DNA of 64,000 nucleotides, taken from NCBI RefSeq assembly GCF_005116665.1, contig NZ_SWCJ01000004.1, forward strand, positions 62,001 to 126,000, given 5' to 3'. The DNA comes from Ferrimonas aestuarii (lineage in GTDB: Bacteria > Pseudomonadota > Gammaproteobacteria > Enterobacterales > Shewanellaceae). The notes below the pieces were generated by a model. The model had not been told where the DNA came from and did no database searches. It worked only from the letters and a program-made list of their open reading frames with translations. The translations under genes were made by a program, and so were the position numbers. Shown here piece by piece: positions 17,899-28,332 of this stretch; position 1 is the stretch's first letter; each line of letters starts with the position of its first letter.

Positions 17899-19125
17899 CT
17901 ATTCGTGAACCCTGTATTTTAGGAAAGCCTCTTCAATCAATTGCTGCTCGATTTTAGTTACCCTCAATGAATCAAGCATCTGAATTGCGGTTTCTCCCTG
18001 CCAATTGGCGGCAGTGGTATCAGCACCCTTGGCCAGTAGATATTTGGTAAGCTCAACATTCCCCACCATGACTGCATACATCAGTGGGGTAAACCCAGTT
18101 TCATTGCTTTGATTGATATCCGCCCCCGCATCAATAACAGCATCCAATACCTTTTGCTCAGAGCGATACCCATCGCTGATCTGCATAAAAAACCATGAAC
18201 TCTCGGCTAATCTCGTTAAAGTTTCTGGCGCTATCGCTTCTAATTGCTCCAGATTGATTCCAGCCACCAGCAACTCCCCGAGCACACTGCGAGACGCTTC
18301 AATCTCATCCAAGTTCAGTTTTTCCAATAAGTTGGCGACATCGGTATGTTCATCTAATTGATACAGTTCGTTTTTAATTTTTTGCTCTTCAGTGCGCAGT
18401 GAATACCCCATCAGTTCGAGGTAAGCCAAGATCCGCTCTCTTTCTACGACACTAGGGTTAAAACTCAGTGCCCCTGTAAAACCCTGTCCGTCGTTGCCAC
18501 CAGCCACTTCGATGCTGGCTCCTGCATGAACTAAAAACTCAAAGTCTTCAGATGTTCCATACATCGCAACGTAATACAGAGGCTTAGGGCCATATCGAGT
18601 CACCTGATCTAAATCGAACCCCCGCTCAACGAGCCAAGTGATCATCTGATAGTTATGCTGACGCAGATAGAATTCCAACACCCCTTCACTCTCACCAATT
18701 GGCCAATTGCCAAAGCGCTGGACGCTTTGCGCTTCCAAAAACCACTGCCACTGCTCGGCGGTAATGTGCTCCACCGTCAGCCCCCATGCATCCAGCTCAG
18801 AAACGATGAAGTGAGGCAGCGGCTGACTCAAGATTGCAGGTCGATTCTCCTCTGACTGAGGTGGTATTTCAGTATGGGAGTCGGCACCGCCAAGAGCCTC
18901 AGGGTTCTTGAGTGTCTCTTGTTGCCACTGTGGACTTTGGGTGTTGAATTGACAGAGTTCGGATTGGCATTGCCACACTAAGGCAATAGAAGTCAGCAAT
19001 CCTAGCGATAATGCGCCATTTAGCACGCCGAGCATGCGGTTAAACTTCACTCGAGATACATCCCCAATTGATTTGAAACCCCCATTGTCTCGCCCAAACT
19101 CGCTAATGATATTGATTTTTATCAA
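17899..19125 (-). CDS. Membrane-anchored ankyrin-repeat protein
   Basis: A 408-residue protein of unknown function. One transmembrane helix near residues 31-50 (MLGVLNGALSLGLLTSIALVW) follows a 30-residue cytoplasmic start. The rest is Glu/Leu-rich with ankyrin-like units: one near residues 170-205 (KPLYYVAMYGTSEDFEFLVHAGA), another near 335-390 (GFTPLMYAVMVGNVELTKYLLAKGAD, then GETAIQ). Convergent with the TonB2 operon. Probably binds another protein; a link to neighbours is not shown. Confidence 0.6.
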   Translation of the reverse strand: MIKINIISEFGRDNGGFKSIGDVSRVKFNRMLGVLNGALSLGLLTSIALVWQCQSELCQFNTQSPQWQQETLKNPEALGGADSHTEIPPQSEENRPAILSQPLPHFIVSELDAWGLTVEHITAEQWQWFLEAQSVQRFGNWPIGESEGVLEFYLRQHNYQMITWLVERGFDLDQVTRYGPKPLYYVAMYGTSEDFEFLVHAGASIEVAGGNDGQGFTGALSFNPSVVERERILAYLELMGYSLRTEEQKIKNELYQLDEHTDVANLLEKLNLDEIEASRSVLGELLVAGINLEQLEAIAPETLTRLAESSWFFMQISDGYRSEQKVLDAVIDAGADINQSNETGFTPLMYAVMVGNVELTKYLLAKGADTTAANWQGETAIQMLDSLRVTKIEQQLIEEAFLKYRVHE

Positions 19126-19416
19126 TATTTTTAATAACCAACCCAGCGAAGCCCAGCTCTGTGAGCCAGCCGGTGTACCGGGTTCAACAACAACGTCTCC
19201 AAGCCGAACACCTTAGTGTTCTTGGCATGAACCGCTGGCCGCTCCCCCTATCCAGTCGTTTTCGGCTTGAGAAAAGAGAGGCGTTATTCCCACTCAAAAT
19301 CAACTCATGACATTTGTCATCACGATCCCATGACCTTTGTGCCTAATAAAGCAACGGCGGTTCTTTGATACTTAATCCACAGCAATACGCTGCCATTTAC
19401 TTTAAAGGAATAGATT

Positions 19417-20106
19417 ATGAAAACCGTTGTAATGATCGCTGGACTTGCCCTTTTCAGCCACACGGCTCACGCTGAAATCGCCAACATCGATGCTGCGGCG
19501 AACAGCATGGATATTAATAAACTAAAGCAGCTTGTTGTTACCGAACACGATTATAGTCAGGCCTACGCTAACTACCGTTTGGCCATCAGTGCCAATGTAT
19601 TAGGGCAACCGCAAGTCGCCAAAACCGCTCTGGCTCAAGCACAAGCCACCCTAGAGCTTCTTAATAGCTCACAAGCTAATGGGGAAAACTACACCCTATT
19701 GGCCTCGGTTTACGGCATGAAAATCGCCTTGGAACCCATGAGCGCGCAAAGCTTTGGTATCGAGTATGCGAAAGCGCTTGCCAACGCCGAGCAATTGGAT
19801 CCGCAAAACCCTAGGCTTAAACTGGTGCAGGCCATGGGTGCCTATAACACCCCTGCCGCCTATGGCGGCAGCCCACAACAAGCACTGGAGCTAGCAAATC
19901 AAGCCATTACGCTATTCCAAGCCCCTTGCGACACCATCTGCTGGGGTGAAGCGGAAGCCTACACCTGGCGCGGCTTGGCTCAACAAGCCCTTGGAAATGA
20001 CACCGCTGCCATCGCCGATTGGCAGCAGGCATTAGCGGTGCAAAGTGACTATAGCTGGGCACAGTTTCTTATTCGAAAAAACACCCCCAATGATCAAAGC
20101 CAGTAA
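19417..20106 (+). CDS. Exported TPR-like protein
   Basis: A 229-residue protein with a Sec signal peptide (cleavage at SHTAHA|EIAN) and at least two TPR-like helix pairs, the clearest near residues 185-215 (AEAYTWRGLAQQALGNDTAAIADWQQAL). Followed by a strong hairpin and then a two-component system, whose signal it might relate to. Function unknown. AAAGGAATAG before the ATG supports the start. Confidence 0.6.
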   Translation: MKTVVMIAGLALFSHTAHAEIANIDAAANSMDINKLKQLVVTEHDYSQAYANYRLAISANVLGQPQVAKTALAQAQATLELLNSSQANGENYTLLASVYGMKIALEPMSAQSFGIEYAKALANAEQLDPQNPRLKLVQAMGAYNTPAAYGGSPQQALELANQAITLFQAPCDTICWGEAEAYTWRGLAQQALGNDTAAIADWQQALAVQSDYSWAQFLIRKNTPNDQSQ

Positions 20107-20120
20107 TAACGAATGAAATC

Positions 20121-20154
20121 ACAGCAAGCTAAGACAAATAATTTAGCTTGCTGT
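20121..20154 (+). terminator. Perfect 12-bp hairpin after the TPR gene
   Basis: ACAGCAAGCTAA (20121-20132) and its exact complement (20143-20154), 10-base loop. The T-run is poor, so termination may be partial. Confidence 0.6.
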
Positions 20155-20191
20155 ACCTTATCCAATATTAATGCGAACCCATGAGGCACCT

Positions 20192-21274
20192 ATGGCTGTC
20201 AATATTCCTTCCGATCAAGATGCGGCCTCAGAGAAGCGATACGCGTGGGTCTACCTGCTGAATCTCGGCTTCTATTTCATTCCCCTCATACTAAGCGACC
20301 ATCACCCATGGCAAATCGGCCTCAGTCTATTGACGCTGGTTCCCTTTGTATTTTTCTATTACCGCGCCTTTAATGCCGATCGTCAAAACGCTCTGTTGCC
20401 AATTGTTGGCATGTTGCTATTGGCCATTCTAATTACGCCGATTAATACAGGTTCCCTGTCACTGTTCACTTTCGCCGGTTTCTTTATCGGCTTTTTCTAC
20501 TCAACCAGCGTCGCGTTATTCAGTTTAATCGGGATATCCATGACGCTTCTCGCCCTAAATCAACTCTTTGGCTTTGACCAATATTACTTTCCAGCCTACG
20601 GCACCTTGATCGTTGCCGTCGTGGGCCTATTTGGGGTAATAGAGAAGAGACGCCTAGAAAGCAAAAGGCTGCAGCAAAAAAGCAAAGATGAAATAGCGCA
20701 AATGGCGAAAATGGTCGAAAGGGAGCGCATCGCCAGAGATCTGCACGATGTCATGGGCCACAGCCTGTCATCCATCATACTCAAAGCCGAGCTTGCGGAA
20801 AAATTGATAGAAAAACAGGAGATAAGCCAGGCCAGTCAACAGCTCGCAGAGCTCGGTACGATTGCCAGAGACAGCCTAAGCCAAATTCGACGTACGGTTT
20901 CAAACTACAAACATACCGGCTTAGATGCCACCATTCAGCAGCTATGCCAACGCTTAAGAGATAAGGAGATAGCCGTCGAAGTGACCGGCGAGCTCCAGCC
21001 GTTACCCGCCCGTATCGAAAGCCAACTCATACTGATATTGACTGAGCTAGTCAGTAATATACTGCGCCATAGTCAGGCCAAAAATTGCCAAATCATTCTC
21101 GACCAACAACCTGACAAGGCCGAACTCAGCGTCATTGAGCAAGTAAAGCTCGATACACTCAAAGCCGGCAATGGCATTCAGGGAGTTAAAGAGCGTGTTG
21201 CCAGCCTAAACGGTCAATACATGGTTAAGCTGACCCCCAATTACCACACCCAAATAACCATTCCGCTGCAGTGA
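20192..21274 (+). CDS. DesK/LiaS-type sensor histidine kinase
   Basis: About 360 residues. Five or six transmembrane helices fill roughly residues 18-145, then a short coiled linker, a HisKA_3 dimerisation domain (ERERIARDLHDVMGHSLSSI, with the phosphorylated His in DLHD), and an HATPase domain with N-box (ELVSNILRHS). The last part has GNGIQGVKERV, but the usual D-x-G-x-G (G1 box) before it is replaced by EQVKLDTLKAG, so ATP binding may be weakened. I chose the ATG at 20192, with GAGG at 20183-20186, over the one at 20171. The regulator gene follows at once. The layout resembles membrane-fluidity sensors; the signal is unknown. Confidence 0.8.
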   Translation: MAVNIPSDQDAASEKRYAWVYLLNLGFYFIPLILSDHHPWQIGLSLLTLVPFVFFYYRAFNADRQNALLPIVGMLLLAILITPINTGSLSLFTFAGFFIGFFYSTSVALFSLIGISMTLLALNQLFGFDQYYFPAYGTLIVAVVGLFGVIEKRRLESKRLQQKSKDEIAQMAKMVERERIARDLHDVMGHSLSSIILKAELAEKLIEKQEISQASQQLAELGTIARDSLSQIRRTVSNYKHTGLDATIQQLCQRLRDKEIAVEVTGELQPLPARIESQLILILTELVSNILRHSQAKNCQIILDQQPDKAELSVIEQVKLDTLKAGNGIQGVKERVASLNGQYMVKLTPNYHTQITIPLQ

Positions 21275-21291
21275 GAGGCACAGATAAACCC

Positions 21292-21885
21292 ATGAAAATA
21301 TTATTAGCGGAAGATCAAGCCATGGTCAGAGGCGCGCTGGCAGCCCTACTATCCATGGAAGGTTTTGAAATAATACAAGCGGAAAACGGCGATGAAGCAC
21401 TGGCAATTCTAAAACAGATGCCAATCGACCTATTGCTAACCGATATCGAAATGCCGGGACTGAGTGGACTTGAACTTGCCCAGAGGATACAAGCACAACA
21501 ACTCCCGACCAAGGCCATTATCATCACCACCTTTAGTCGAGTCGGCTACATCAAACGCGCCATTGAGTTAGGGGTGGATGGCTTTCTGCTGAAAGACTCC
21601 CCCTCGTCGGAACTCACCGCTGCCATTGCCAAAGTGATGACGGGCAAACGGGTTATCGACCCAGAGCTCGCCATTATGGCGGTGGGCGAGCACGACCCAC
21701 TCAATGATAAAGAGCGCAAAGCACTGAGACTTGCTGGCGAAGGTCAGTCAACAGCCCAGATCGCCGCAAAGCTATTTATCGCCGAGGGTACGGTGCGTAA
21801 CTATTTATCGGAAGCCATAGCCAAGCTCAACGCCGGCAATCGCGTTGATGCGGCTCGAATAGCCAAACAAAAAGGCTGGCTCTAA
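21292..21885 (+). CDS. NarL/LuxR-family response regulator
   Basis: A 197-residue regulator: receiver domain with acidic pair (LAEDQ) and phosphoacceptor Asp in LLLTDIEMPG, conserved Thr and Lys (ITTFSR; LLKDSP), and a C-terminal LuxR-type HTH (LNDKERKALRLAGEGQSTAQIA). It follows the kinase by 17 bases and is its obvious partner (DesK/DesR type). The frame also opens at a GTG that overlaps the kinase stop, but the ATG at 21292 gives the usual MKILLAEDQ start. Confidence 0.87.
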   Translation: MKILLAEDQAMVRGALAALLSMEGFEIIQAENGDEALAILKQMPIDLLLTDIEMPGLSGLELAQRIQAQQLPTKAIIITTFSRVGYIKRAIELGVDGFLLKDSPSSELTAAIAKVMTGKRVIDPELAIMAVGEHDPLNDKERKALRLAGEGQSTAQIAAKLFIAEGTVRNYLSEAIAKLNAGNRVDAARIAKQKGWL

Positions 21886-21941
21886 TCACCGACAGCAATG
21901 CCAGCTTGGTTAATCGGTGTAGTCATTACTTTTCCCGCAAC

Positions 21942-21970
21942 AAAAAAGCCCCTGCAGTGCAGGGGCTCTT
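21942..21970. terminator. Bidirectional terminator between the regulator and ssb
   Basis: Stem AGCCCCTGCA/TGCAGGGGCT (21947-21956 with 21958-21967; the innermost pairs would open to form the loop), with an A-run on the left that is a T-run for ssb on the minus strand. Confidence 0.85.
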
Positions 21971-21997
21971 AACGAATCGATTCAAAGGCTTAACGGC

Positions 21998-22645
21998 CTA
22001 GAACGGGATATCGTCATCCCAACCGTCGTCCAGATCAGGAGTGTAGTTCTGCTGAGCGGGTTGCTGAGGCGCTGGAGCAGATTGCTGCTGAGGCGCAGAT
22101 TGCTGTGGTGCTGGCGCAGACTGCTGAGGTGCAGATTGCTGCGGACGTGACTGCTGCTGGAAACCACCAGACTGTTGGCCGCCCTGCTGCTGATAGCCAC
22201 CTTGCTGACCACCACCGAAGTTACCACCGCCTTGCTGGCCACCTTGGTAACCACCAGGCTGTTGGCCGCCGCCAAAGCCGCCGCCTTGACCGCCTTGCTG
22301 GCCGCCACGGGAATCCAGCATCTGCATGTCGTTCACCAGAATCTCAGTGGTGTAACGATCTTGCCCGTTGTTATCTTGCCACTTACGAGTTTGCAGACGA
22401 CCTTCCAAGTAAACCTTGGAACCTTTACGCAGGTACTCACCAGCAATCTCTGCCAGACGGCGATACATGGTAATGCGGTGCCACTCAGTTTGCTCTTTCT
22501 GCTCGCCGGTGTTCTTGTCTTTCCAAGTTTCGCTGGTAGCAACGGTGAAGTTAGCCACGGCGTTGCCGTTAGGCATATAACGAACCTCAGGATCTTGTCC
22601 CAGGTTACCCACAATAATTACTTTATTGATGCCACGGCTGGCCAT
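21998..22645 (-). CDS. ssb: Single-stranded DNA-binding protein
   Basis: A 215-residue SSB that starts [20 protein letters not shown], closely like E. coli SSB; the frame extends four codons further but this ATG is the family start. OB fold covers about residues 1-110 ([22 protein letters not shown] is typical). A Gly/Gln/Pro-rich linker of about 100 residues made of GGQQGG-type repeats and PQQSAP repeats follows, longer than in E. coli, then the acidic tip WDDDIPF that recruits repair and replication partners. The gene lies close to uvrA as in many gammaproteobacteria, but two genes separate them here. Confidence 0.97.
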   Translation of the reverse strand: MASRGINKVIIVGNLGQDPEVRYMPNGNAVANFTVATSETWKDKNTGEQKEQTEWHRITMYRRLAEIAGEYLRKGSKVYLEGRLQTRKWQDNNGQDRYTTEILVNDMQMLDSRGGQQGGQGGGFGGGQQPGGYQGGQQGGGNFGGGQQGGYQQQGGQQSGGFQQQSRPQQSAPQQSAPAPQQSAPQQQSAPAPQQPAQQNYTPDLDDGWDDDIPF

Positions 22646-22711
22646 CGCACTCTCCAAATGTTCAAACTGATATTAATCGGCAAAGGGTACCATACCCCCA
22701 GCCTTGGATCA

Positions 22712-23866
22712 TCACCTAGTCAGGCTTCTAAAACGGGCTTTGGCCGCCACTTCATCGCGCCACTGGCTGATTGCTGCAGTGGATGGTGCCCTTAGCACCT
22801 CACAGATCAATCGGTTAGGGTTTCCAGAGGTAAAACAGCCAGGGTTAGACGTCAGTAACGCCATCATGCTGCCGTACTGCCCTAAACCAAACTTCGACGA
22901 ACTGGCCTTGGAAAATGACCAAAACGACTGCCCCCCTAATGGCATCAAGGCACCTGGCTTAATGGAACTAGACCCACTGGCGGGGGCTGCCACCTTGGTT
23001 ACCGGCGTCGGCGTAGCTACTGGTTTGGGCTTCGGCCTAGCCACAGGCTTAGTCACCGGTTTGGGCTTCACTACGACCTTAGGCGTGGTTTTCACCGCCA
23101 CCTTGGCCACTGGCTTAGGTTGAGGCTTCGTCGGTATCGTCTGAGACTGACTTTTAGGTGGCGCCACAAGCCCTTGCTCAACACGAAGATCTGCGCTCAG
23201 TACCGCCGCATCGAAACGCCATTTGGCATCCACTTCATCCTGATAACGGGATAGAATCGCTGCCGAAGGGCACTGTAACTGCTTACAGATAAGATGGTTA
23301 GGGTTACCGCCTTCAAAACACTCGGGATTGGCTTCATGGAGCGCCATCAAGCTGCCGAAGTGGCCCAAGCCAAATTGCGGCGCCCACTCTTTGGACTTAG
23401 CCCACAGAGACTGCCCCTTGAGATCGCACATCGCCACCTTGACGCGGCGTTCTGCGGGCTGGGTTAGATTGACCCCAATCTGCTGAGTTTGCTTTTTAAC
23501 CTCAGGTGCCGCCGCATTAGGATTCAAGGCCACGGAAAACTGCAGCACCTTGTTGGCTGAGTCGCGGAATAGGCTGGTCACCAAGATGGTGGCGTGAGTG
23601 CCAGCTACGGGTTCATTGCTGGTCAGCTCAACCAAGTAGTCGTTGATGTCGCGGCGCTTTAGCAACCAACGGCGGCCATCGGGCTGTTGTAGGAAAAAGC
23701 GCAGCTGTTGCACAACAAAGGGCTGGCCAACAATATTCATGGTTAAACGCAATGGCTGCTCAGGGCCTGAGTAGACCTCATTCACACTCAGGTGCTTGAT
23801 GGTGGTTTGCGCCCAAGCCAATCCAGACACCAACCACAACATCAACACCGCGCTTCTCAGCCCCAT
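22712..23866 (-). CDS. Exported protein with duplicated C-terminal module and Pro/Lys/Val linker
   Basis: A 384-residue protein I do not recognise for certain. Signal peptide (to about LAWAQ), an N-terminal beta-rich domain (about residues 20-140: TIKHLSVNEVYSGPEQPLRL recalls FimV-type N-termini), then two copies of a roughly 65-residue module (about 155-225 and 310-384). Both copies share FGLG-x-(F/Y)GS-(L/M)MAL, a Cys, GNPN-(H/R)-LIC and a C-terminal basic helix. The linker between them is rich in Pro, Lys, Thr and Val (KPKPV-type repeats), like wall-spanning linkers. It may bind peptidoglycan or a pilus/cell-pole partner; this is inference. Confidence 0.55.
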   Translation of the reverse strand: MGLRSAVLMLWLVSGLAWAQTTIKHLSVNEVYSGPEQPLRLTMNIVGQPFVVQQLRFFLQQPDGRRWLLKRRDINDYLVELTSNEPVAGTHATILVTSLFRDSANKVLQFSVALNPNAAAPEVKKQTQQIGVNLTQPAERRVKVAMCDLKGQSLWAKSKEWAPQFGLGHFGSLMALHEANPECFEGGNPNHLICKQLQCPSAAILSRYQDEVDAKWRFDAAVLSADLRVEQGLVAPPKSQSQTIPTKPQPKPVAKVAVKTTPKVVVKPKPVTKPVARPKPKPVATPTPVTKVAAPASGSSSIKPGALMPLGGQSFWSFSKASSSKFGLGQYGSMMALLTSNPGCFTSGNPNRLICEVLRAPSTAAISQWRDEVAAKARFRSLTR

Positions 23867-23883
23867 AGCAACGCTACTCCGTA

Positions 23884-25254
23884 TTAACCGACAATTGCCC
23901 GCGCTTGTTCGATTTCAAAACCATCCTCAACTTTCAAGTAAGCGGCTTGCTGCTCGATGATCACCGTCACCTCAGCAACGCCTGTTAGCTCTAATAATCG
24001 TTTTGCCAACAACTTAGCTTGAACGTCGTCCTCAACAGCGGCATCCATGGTAATGCTCTTTACCGATTTCGGGTTCTTCAACCCAAACATTGGCAGCAAC
24101 CACAATGTGGTCAACGCAGCACACGCGAGGAAGACCCCTTCGCCACCAAACACGGTATACATGCCGCCGCCCACACTGCCGCCTAAAAATGCACCTAGAA
24201 ACTGGCTGGTAGAGTAGATGCCCATGGCTGACCCTTTGTCTCCCGGCGGACTAAAACGAGAGATAAGTGTCGGCAATGATGCCTCCATGTAGTTGAATCC
24301 TGTGAAAAATACCAGAGTCGCAACCCCCAGAGCCCATAGGCTGTGGTCAGCGTACGCCATCATTAACATGGAAACAATCAGCAAGATCATGGCAAGTAAA
24401 AATGGGCTACGGCTGTCACCTTTTTTCACCGAATAGATGATCAGCGGTGCCATAAACAGGAAGGAGAGCAACAGCGCTGGCAGATACAATTTCCAGTGAG
24501 ACGTTGCCACTAACCCAGCGTCCACGACCGTCAGTGGCAACGCCACAAACAGCGCGCACATAATGAAATGCAGGGAGAAAATACTGATGTCCAAGCGCAG
24601 CAACTGTGGGTTTTTCAGCATCTTAAGAAAACGAGCGGGTACCGCAACCACATCTCCGGTGGGGGCTTGACGCACCGCATTGGGCACCAAGGTGTGCACC
24701 ACAATCAACGCCACAATAGACAGTACCGCGGTCATGTAGAACAAACCGCTGAGGCCAAGGCTCGCTGCCAGAGTTGGGCCTGCCACCAAACTCACCGCAA
24801 AGGAGAGCCCAATGAAGGAGCCAATGACCGCCATCACCTTGGGGCGCTGCTCTTCACGGGTGAGATCCGAGGCCAGTGCCAATACTGCCGACGCCACCGC
24901 GCCCATGCCTTGCAAGGCGCGACCGACCGTCACCACCTGAATGCTGTCTGCCATACCCGCCACTAGACTACCTATGGCAAACAACACTAAGCCGCCGGTG
25001 ATCACCGCTTTACGACCAATTTTATCCGACAACATCCCCGCAGGGATCTGCAACAACGCTTGGGTTAGGCCATAGCCACCAATCGCCAAGCCCACCCACA
25101 TCGGTGAAAACCCGTCGAGGTGCTGACCGTAGATCGCCAAAACCGGCATGATCAAAAACAGCCCAAACATACGCAGGCCATAGATGCTGGCCAAGGTGAA
25201 CGCCGCGCGGCGCTCTGTTGGGGTTAACCCATTACTCACAGCTTGCTTCCTCAA
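23884..25254 (-). CDS. yajR: MFS transporter of the YajR type
   Basis: A 456-residue major facilitator with 12 helices and the motif-A loop between helices 2 and 3 (GMLSDKIGRKAVI). The C-terminal 65 residues are soluble (VEDDVQAKLLAKRLLELTGVAEVTVII), matching the ferredoxin-like YAM domain that distinguishes E. coli YajR (454 residues). Substrate unknown; proton-driven drug efflux is the family assumption. Sits between uvrA (divergent) and the exported repeat protein, with the uvrA-yajR spacer of 185 bases holding both promoters. Confidence 0.82.
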   Translation of the reverse strand: MRKQAVSNGLTPTERRAAFTLASIYGLRMFGLFLIMPVLAIYGQHLDGFSPMWVGLAIGGYGLTQALLQIPAGMLSDKIGRKAVITGGLVLFAIGSLVAGMADSIQVVTVGRALQGMGAVASAVLALASDLTREEQRPKVMAVIGSFIGLSFAVSLVAGPTLAASLGLSGLFYMTAVLSIVALIVVHTLVPNAVRQAPTGDVVAVPARFLKMLKNPQLLRLDISIFSLHFIMCALFVALPLTVVDAGLVATSHWKLYLPALLLSFLFMAPLIIYSVKKGDSRSPFLLAMILLIVSMLMMAYADHSLWALGVATLVFFTGFNYMEASLPTLISRFSPPGDKGSAMGIYSTSQFLGAFLGGSVGGGMYTVFGGEGVFLACAALTTLWLLPMFGLKNPKSVKSITMDAAVEDDVQAKLLAKRLLELTGVAEVTVIIEQQAAYLKVEDGFEIEQARAIVG

Positions 25255-25439
25255 TGTTGGAGCACAATTTTCGGGCGCCAGTTTACCAGAGGTTAATCAA
25301 GTTCACATTGGCAAACTGACGCCGATTTTATCGGTGTGGATAACCAATAATGGCGATTAGGGCGATTGAAAGTTGGAAAGTGCCTTCGACAAAGAGATTA
25401 TGCGATACTGATCAAATTGTTTTTTAGTCTGGCTGCATC

Positions 25440-28262
25440 ATGGATCAGATCGAAGTTCGGGGCGCCCGCACCCACAACCTTAAAGATATCTCCCTGACCT
25501 TACCTCGTGATCAACTCATTGTGATCACGGGGCTTTCCGGCTCAGGTAAATCGTCTCTGGCATTCGATACCCTCTATGCCGAGGGGCAACGCCGTTACGT
25601 TGAGTCGCTCTCTGCCTACGCCCGTCAGTTCCTCTCCCTGATGGAAAAGCCAGACGTAGACCACATCGAAGGCCTGTCGCCAGCCATCTCCATCGAGCAG
25701 AAATCCACCTCTCATAACCCTCGTTCTACCGTGGGCACCATCACCGAGGTGTACGATTACCTGCGTCTGTTGTTCGCCCGAGTGGGTGAACCTCGCTGCC
25801 CAACTCACGGCCAACCTCTGGCGGCACAAACCGTCAGTCAGATGGTGGACAAAGTGCTGGAGTTACCCGAAGGCAGCAAACAGATGCTGCTGGCTCCGGT
25901 GGTTAAAGGTCGCAAAGGGGAACACACCAAGCTGCTGGAAGGTCTTGCAGCTCAAGGTTACATTCGCGCCCGTATCGACGGTGAGGTGTGCGATCTGTCC
26001 GATCCACCGCCCCTGGATCTGCACGTAAAGCACGATATCGAAGTGGTGATCGACCGCTTCAAGGTTCGCAGTGATCTCGCCCAGCGACTGGCCGAATCCA
26101 TCGAAACCGCTCTGGAACTCTCCGGTGGCGTAGTGCACGTGGCCAGCATGGACGAAAAAGATGCCGAGCCACTGATCTTCAGTGCCAACTTCGCCTGCCC
26201 ACAGTGTGGCTACGCCATGAGCGAACTTGAACCGCGCATCTTCTCCTTTAACAATCCTGCCGGTGCCTGCCCCACCTGTGATGGCCTTGGGGTACAGCAG
26301 TTCTTCGATGCCAATCGCGTAATCACCAATCCCGAACTGTCGCTGGCCGACGGCGCCATTCGCGGTTGGGACAAGCGCAACTTCTACTACCACCAGATGC
26401 TGAAATCTCTGGCAGAGCACTACAAATTCGACATCAACGAACCCTTTGAAGACCTGCCCAAGAAAGCCCGTGACGTGGTACTGCATGGATCCGGGCGCAC
26501 CAACATCGCCTTCAAATACGTCAATGACCGGGGCGATGTGGTCAACCGTAACCACCCGTTCGAGGGAATTCTCAATAACATGCAGCGCCGCTACAAGGAC
26601 ACCGAATCCAATGCGGTACGTGAAGAGTTAACCAAGTACATCAGCAACACCAGCTGTCAAAGCTGTGGCGGCTCGCGCCTGCGAGAAGAGGCCCGAAATG
26701 TGTTCGTTGATGACATCAACATGCCAGTGCTGGCTGAATGGTCCATCGGCGATACCATGGCCTGGTTCGAAAGCCTAAAACTGGAAGGCCAGCGCGCTCA
26801 GATCGCCGATAAGATCTTAAAAGAGATCCGCGATCGCTTGGGTTTCCTCGTCAACGTGGGTTTGAACTACCTCACCCTATCCCGCTCCGCCGAAACCCTC
26901 TCCGGCGGTGAAGCTCAGCGCATTCGTTTGGCCAGTCAGATTGGCGCGGGGCTGGTGGGCGTCATGTACGTGCTGGATGAACCCTCTATCGGCCTGCACC
27001 AGCGCGACAACGAGCGACTGCTGAAAACCCTGACCCACCTACGGGATCTGGGTAACACCGTCATCGTGGTGGAGCACGACGAAGACGCCATCCGTCAAGC
27101 TGACCACATTGTGGATATTGGCCCAGGAGCCGGGGTGCACGGCGGTCAAGTGATCGCCCAAGGGGATTACCAAGCCATTTGCGACAACACCAACTCCCTA
27201 ACCGGGCAGTATCTGTCCGGAGCCAAGCAGATTGGGGTTCCCAAATCTCGCACGCCCTACGACAAGTCTCAGGTCATTGAGCTCAAAGGGGCCAGCGGCA
27301 ACAACCTCAAACAGGTCGACCTCACCATACCTTGCGGCCTGATGACCTGCGTCACCGGGGTTTCCGGTTCGGGTAAATCGACGCTGATCAACGATACCTT
27401 CTACAAACTGGCTCACACCCAGCTCAACGGTGCCACTGCCGATGAGCCAGCGCCCTATAAGAGCATCAAAGGACTGGATAACTGCGATAAGGTGGTCGAC
27501 ATCGACCAAAGCCCTATTGGCCGAACGCCTCGCTCCAACCCAGCCACGTACACCGGCATCTTCACCCCAATTCGAGAGCTGTTCGCTGGCACCCACGAAT
27601 CTCGTGCTCGCGGTTACAAGCCGGGCCGTTTCTCGTTCAACGTTCGCGGCGGCCGCTGTGAAGCCTGTCAGGGTGATGGGGTGATTAAGGTAGAGATGCA
27701 CTTCCTACCCGACGTGTACGTTCCCTGCGATCAATGTAAGGGCAAGCGTTACAACCGGGAAACCTTGGAAGTGCAATACAAGGGCAAAAACATCCATCAG
27801 GTGCTGGAGATGACCGTCGAAGACGCGCGCGAATTCTTCGATCCGGTTCCTGCCATCGCCCGTAAACTCCAGACGCTTATGGATGTGGGCTTGTCCTACA
27901 TCCGCTTAGGTCAGGCGGCAACCACCCTGTCTGGCGGCGAAGCTCAGCGAGTAAAACTGGCTCGAGAACTGTCCAAGCGCGATACCGGTAAAACCCTGTA
28001 TATCTTGGATGAGCCCACGACTGGCCTGCACTTCCAAGACATTCAGATGCTGCTGGACGTACTGCACCGTCTTCGCGATCACGGCAATACCGTGGTGGTG
28101 ATTGAGCACAATCTCGATGTGATCAAAACCGCCGACTGGATTGTGGATTTAGGGCCGGAAGGCGGCTCTGGTGGCGGTGAAATTCTGGTAACCGGCACCC
28201 CAGAGCAGGTGGCGAAACACAAAACCTCCCACACCGCTCGCTTCTTGAAGCCGATGCTGTAA
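25440..28262 (+). CDS. uvrA: UvrA excinuclease ABC subunit A
   Basis: A 940-residue damage-recognition ATPase of nucleotide excision repair. Two ABC modules: first Walker [13 protein letters not shown] (about residues 31-42), second [12 protein letters not shown] (about 640-651), signatures LSGGEAQR in each, and Walker [13 protein letters not shown]. Zinc modules CPQCG...CPTC and CEACQGDG...CDQCKG are complete. The start [15 protein letters not shown] matches E. coli UvrA. I looked for a LexA site (CTG-N10-CAG) in the upstream 185 bases and did not find a good one. Confidence 0.98.
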   Translation: MDQIEVRGARTHNLKDISLTLPRDQLIVITGLSGSGKSSLAFDTLYAEGQRRYVESLSAYARQFLSLMEKPDVDHIEGLSPAISIEQKSTSHNPRSTVGTITEVYDYLRLLFARVGEPRCPTHGQPLAAQTVSQMVDKVLELPEGSKQMLLAPVVKGRKGEHTKLLEGLAAQGYIRARIDGEVCDLSDPPPLDLHVKHDIEVVIDRFKVRSDLAQRLAESIETALELSGGVVHVASMDEKDAEPLIFSANFACPQCGYAMSELEPRIFSFNNPAGACPTCDGLGVQQFFDANRVITNPELSLADGAIRGWDKRNFYYHQMLKSLAEHYKFDINEPFEDLPKKARDVVLHGSGRTNIAFKYVNDRGDVVNRNHPFEGILNNMQRRYKDTESNAVREELTKYISNTSCQSCGGSRLREEARNVFVDDINMPVLAEWSIGDTMAWFESLKLEGQRAQIADKILKEIRDRLGFLVNVGLNYLTLSRSAETLSGGEAQRIRLASQIGAGLVGVMYVLDEPSIGLHQRDNERLLKTLTHLRDLGNTVIVVEHDEDAIRQADHIVDIGPGAGVHGGQVIAQGDYQAICDNTNSLTGQYLSGAKQIGVPKSRTPYDKSQVIELKGASGNNLKQVDLTIPCGLMTCVTGVSGSGKSTLINDTFYKLAHTQLNGATADEPAPYKSIKGLDNCDKVVDIDQSPIGRTPRSNPATYTGIFTPIRELFAGTHESRARGYKPGRFSFNVRGGRCEACQGDGVIKVEMHFLPDVYVPCDQCKGKRYNRETLEVQYKGKNIHQVLEMTVEDAREFFDPVPAIARKLQTLMDVGLSYIRLGQAATTLSGGEAQRVKLARELSKRDTGKTLYILDEPTTGLHFQDIQMLLDVLHRLRDHGNTVVVIEHNLDVIKTADWIVDLGPEGGSGGGEILVTGTPEQVAKHKTSHTARFLKPML

Positions 28263-28270
28263 ATCAAACG

Positions 28271-28300
28271 AGGCTTATGAACTCAGGTTCATAAGCCTCT
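28271..28300. terminator. Terminator after uvrA
   Basis: A perfect 13-bp stem (GAGGCTTATGAAC, 28271-28283, with 28288-28300) and 4-base loop, then TGTTGCTTG. Can serve the convergent gene too. Confidence 0.8.
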
Positions 28301-28332
28301 GTTGCTTGTTAAGGGTTCGGGTTATTCGTTGA

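Noticed and set aside
25255..25439. LexA (SOS) box expected upstream of uvrA
   Set aside because: No CTG-N10-CAG was found in the spacer; ATACTGATCAAATTGT only matches the left half.
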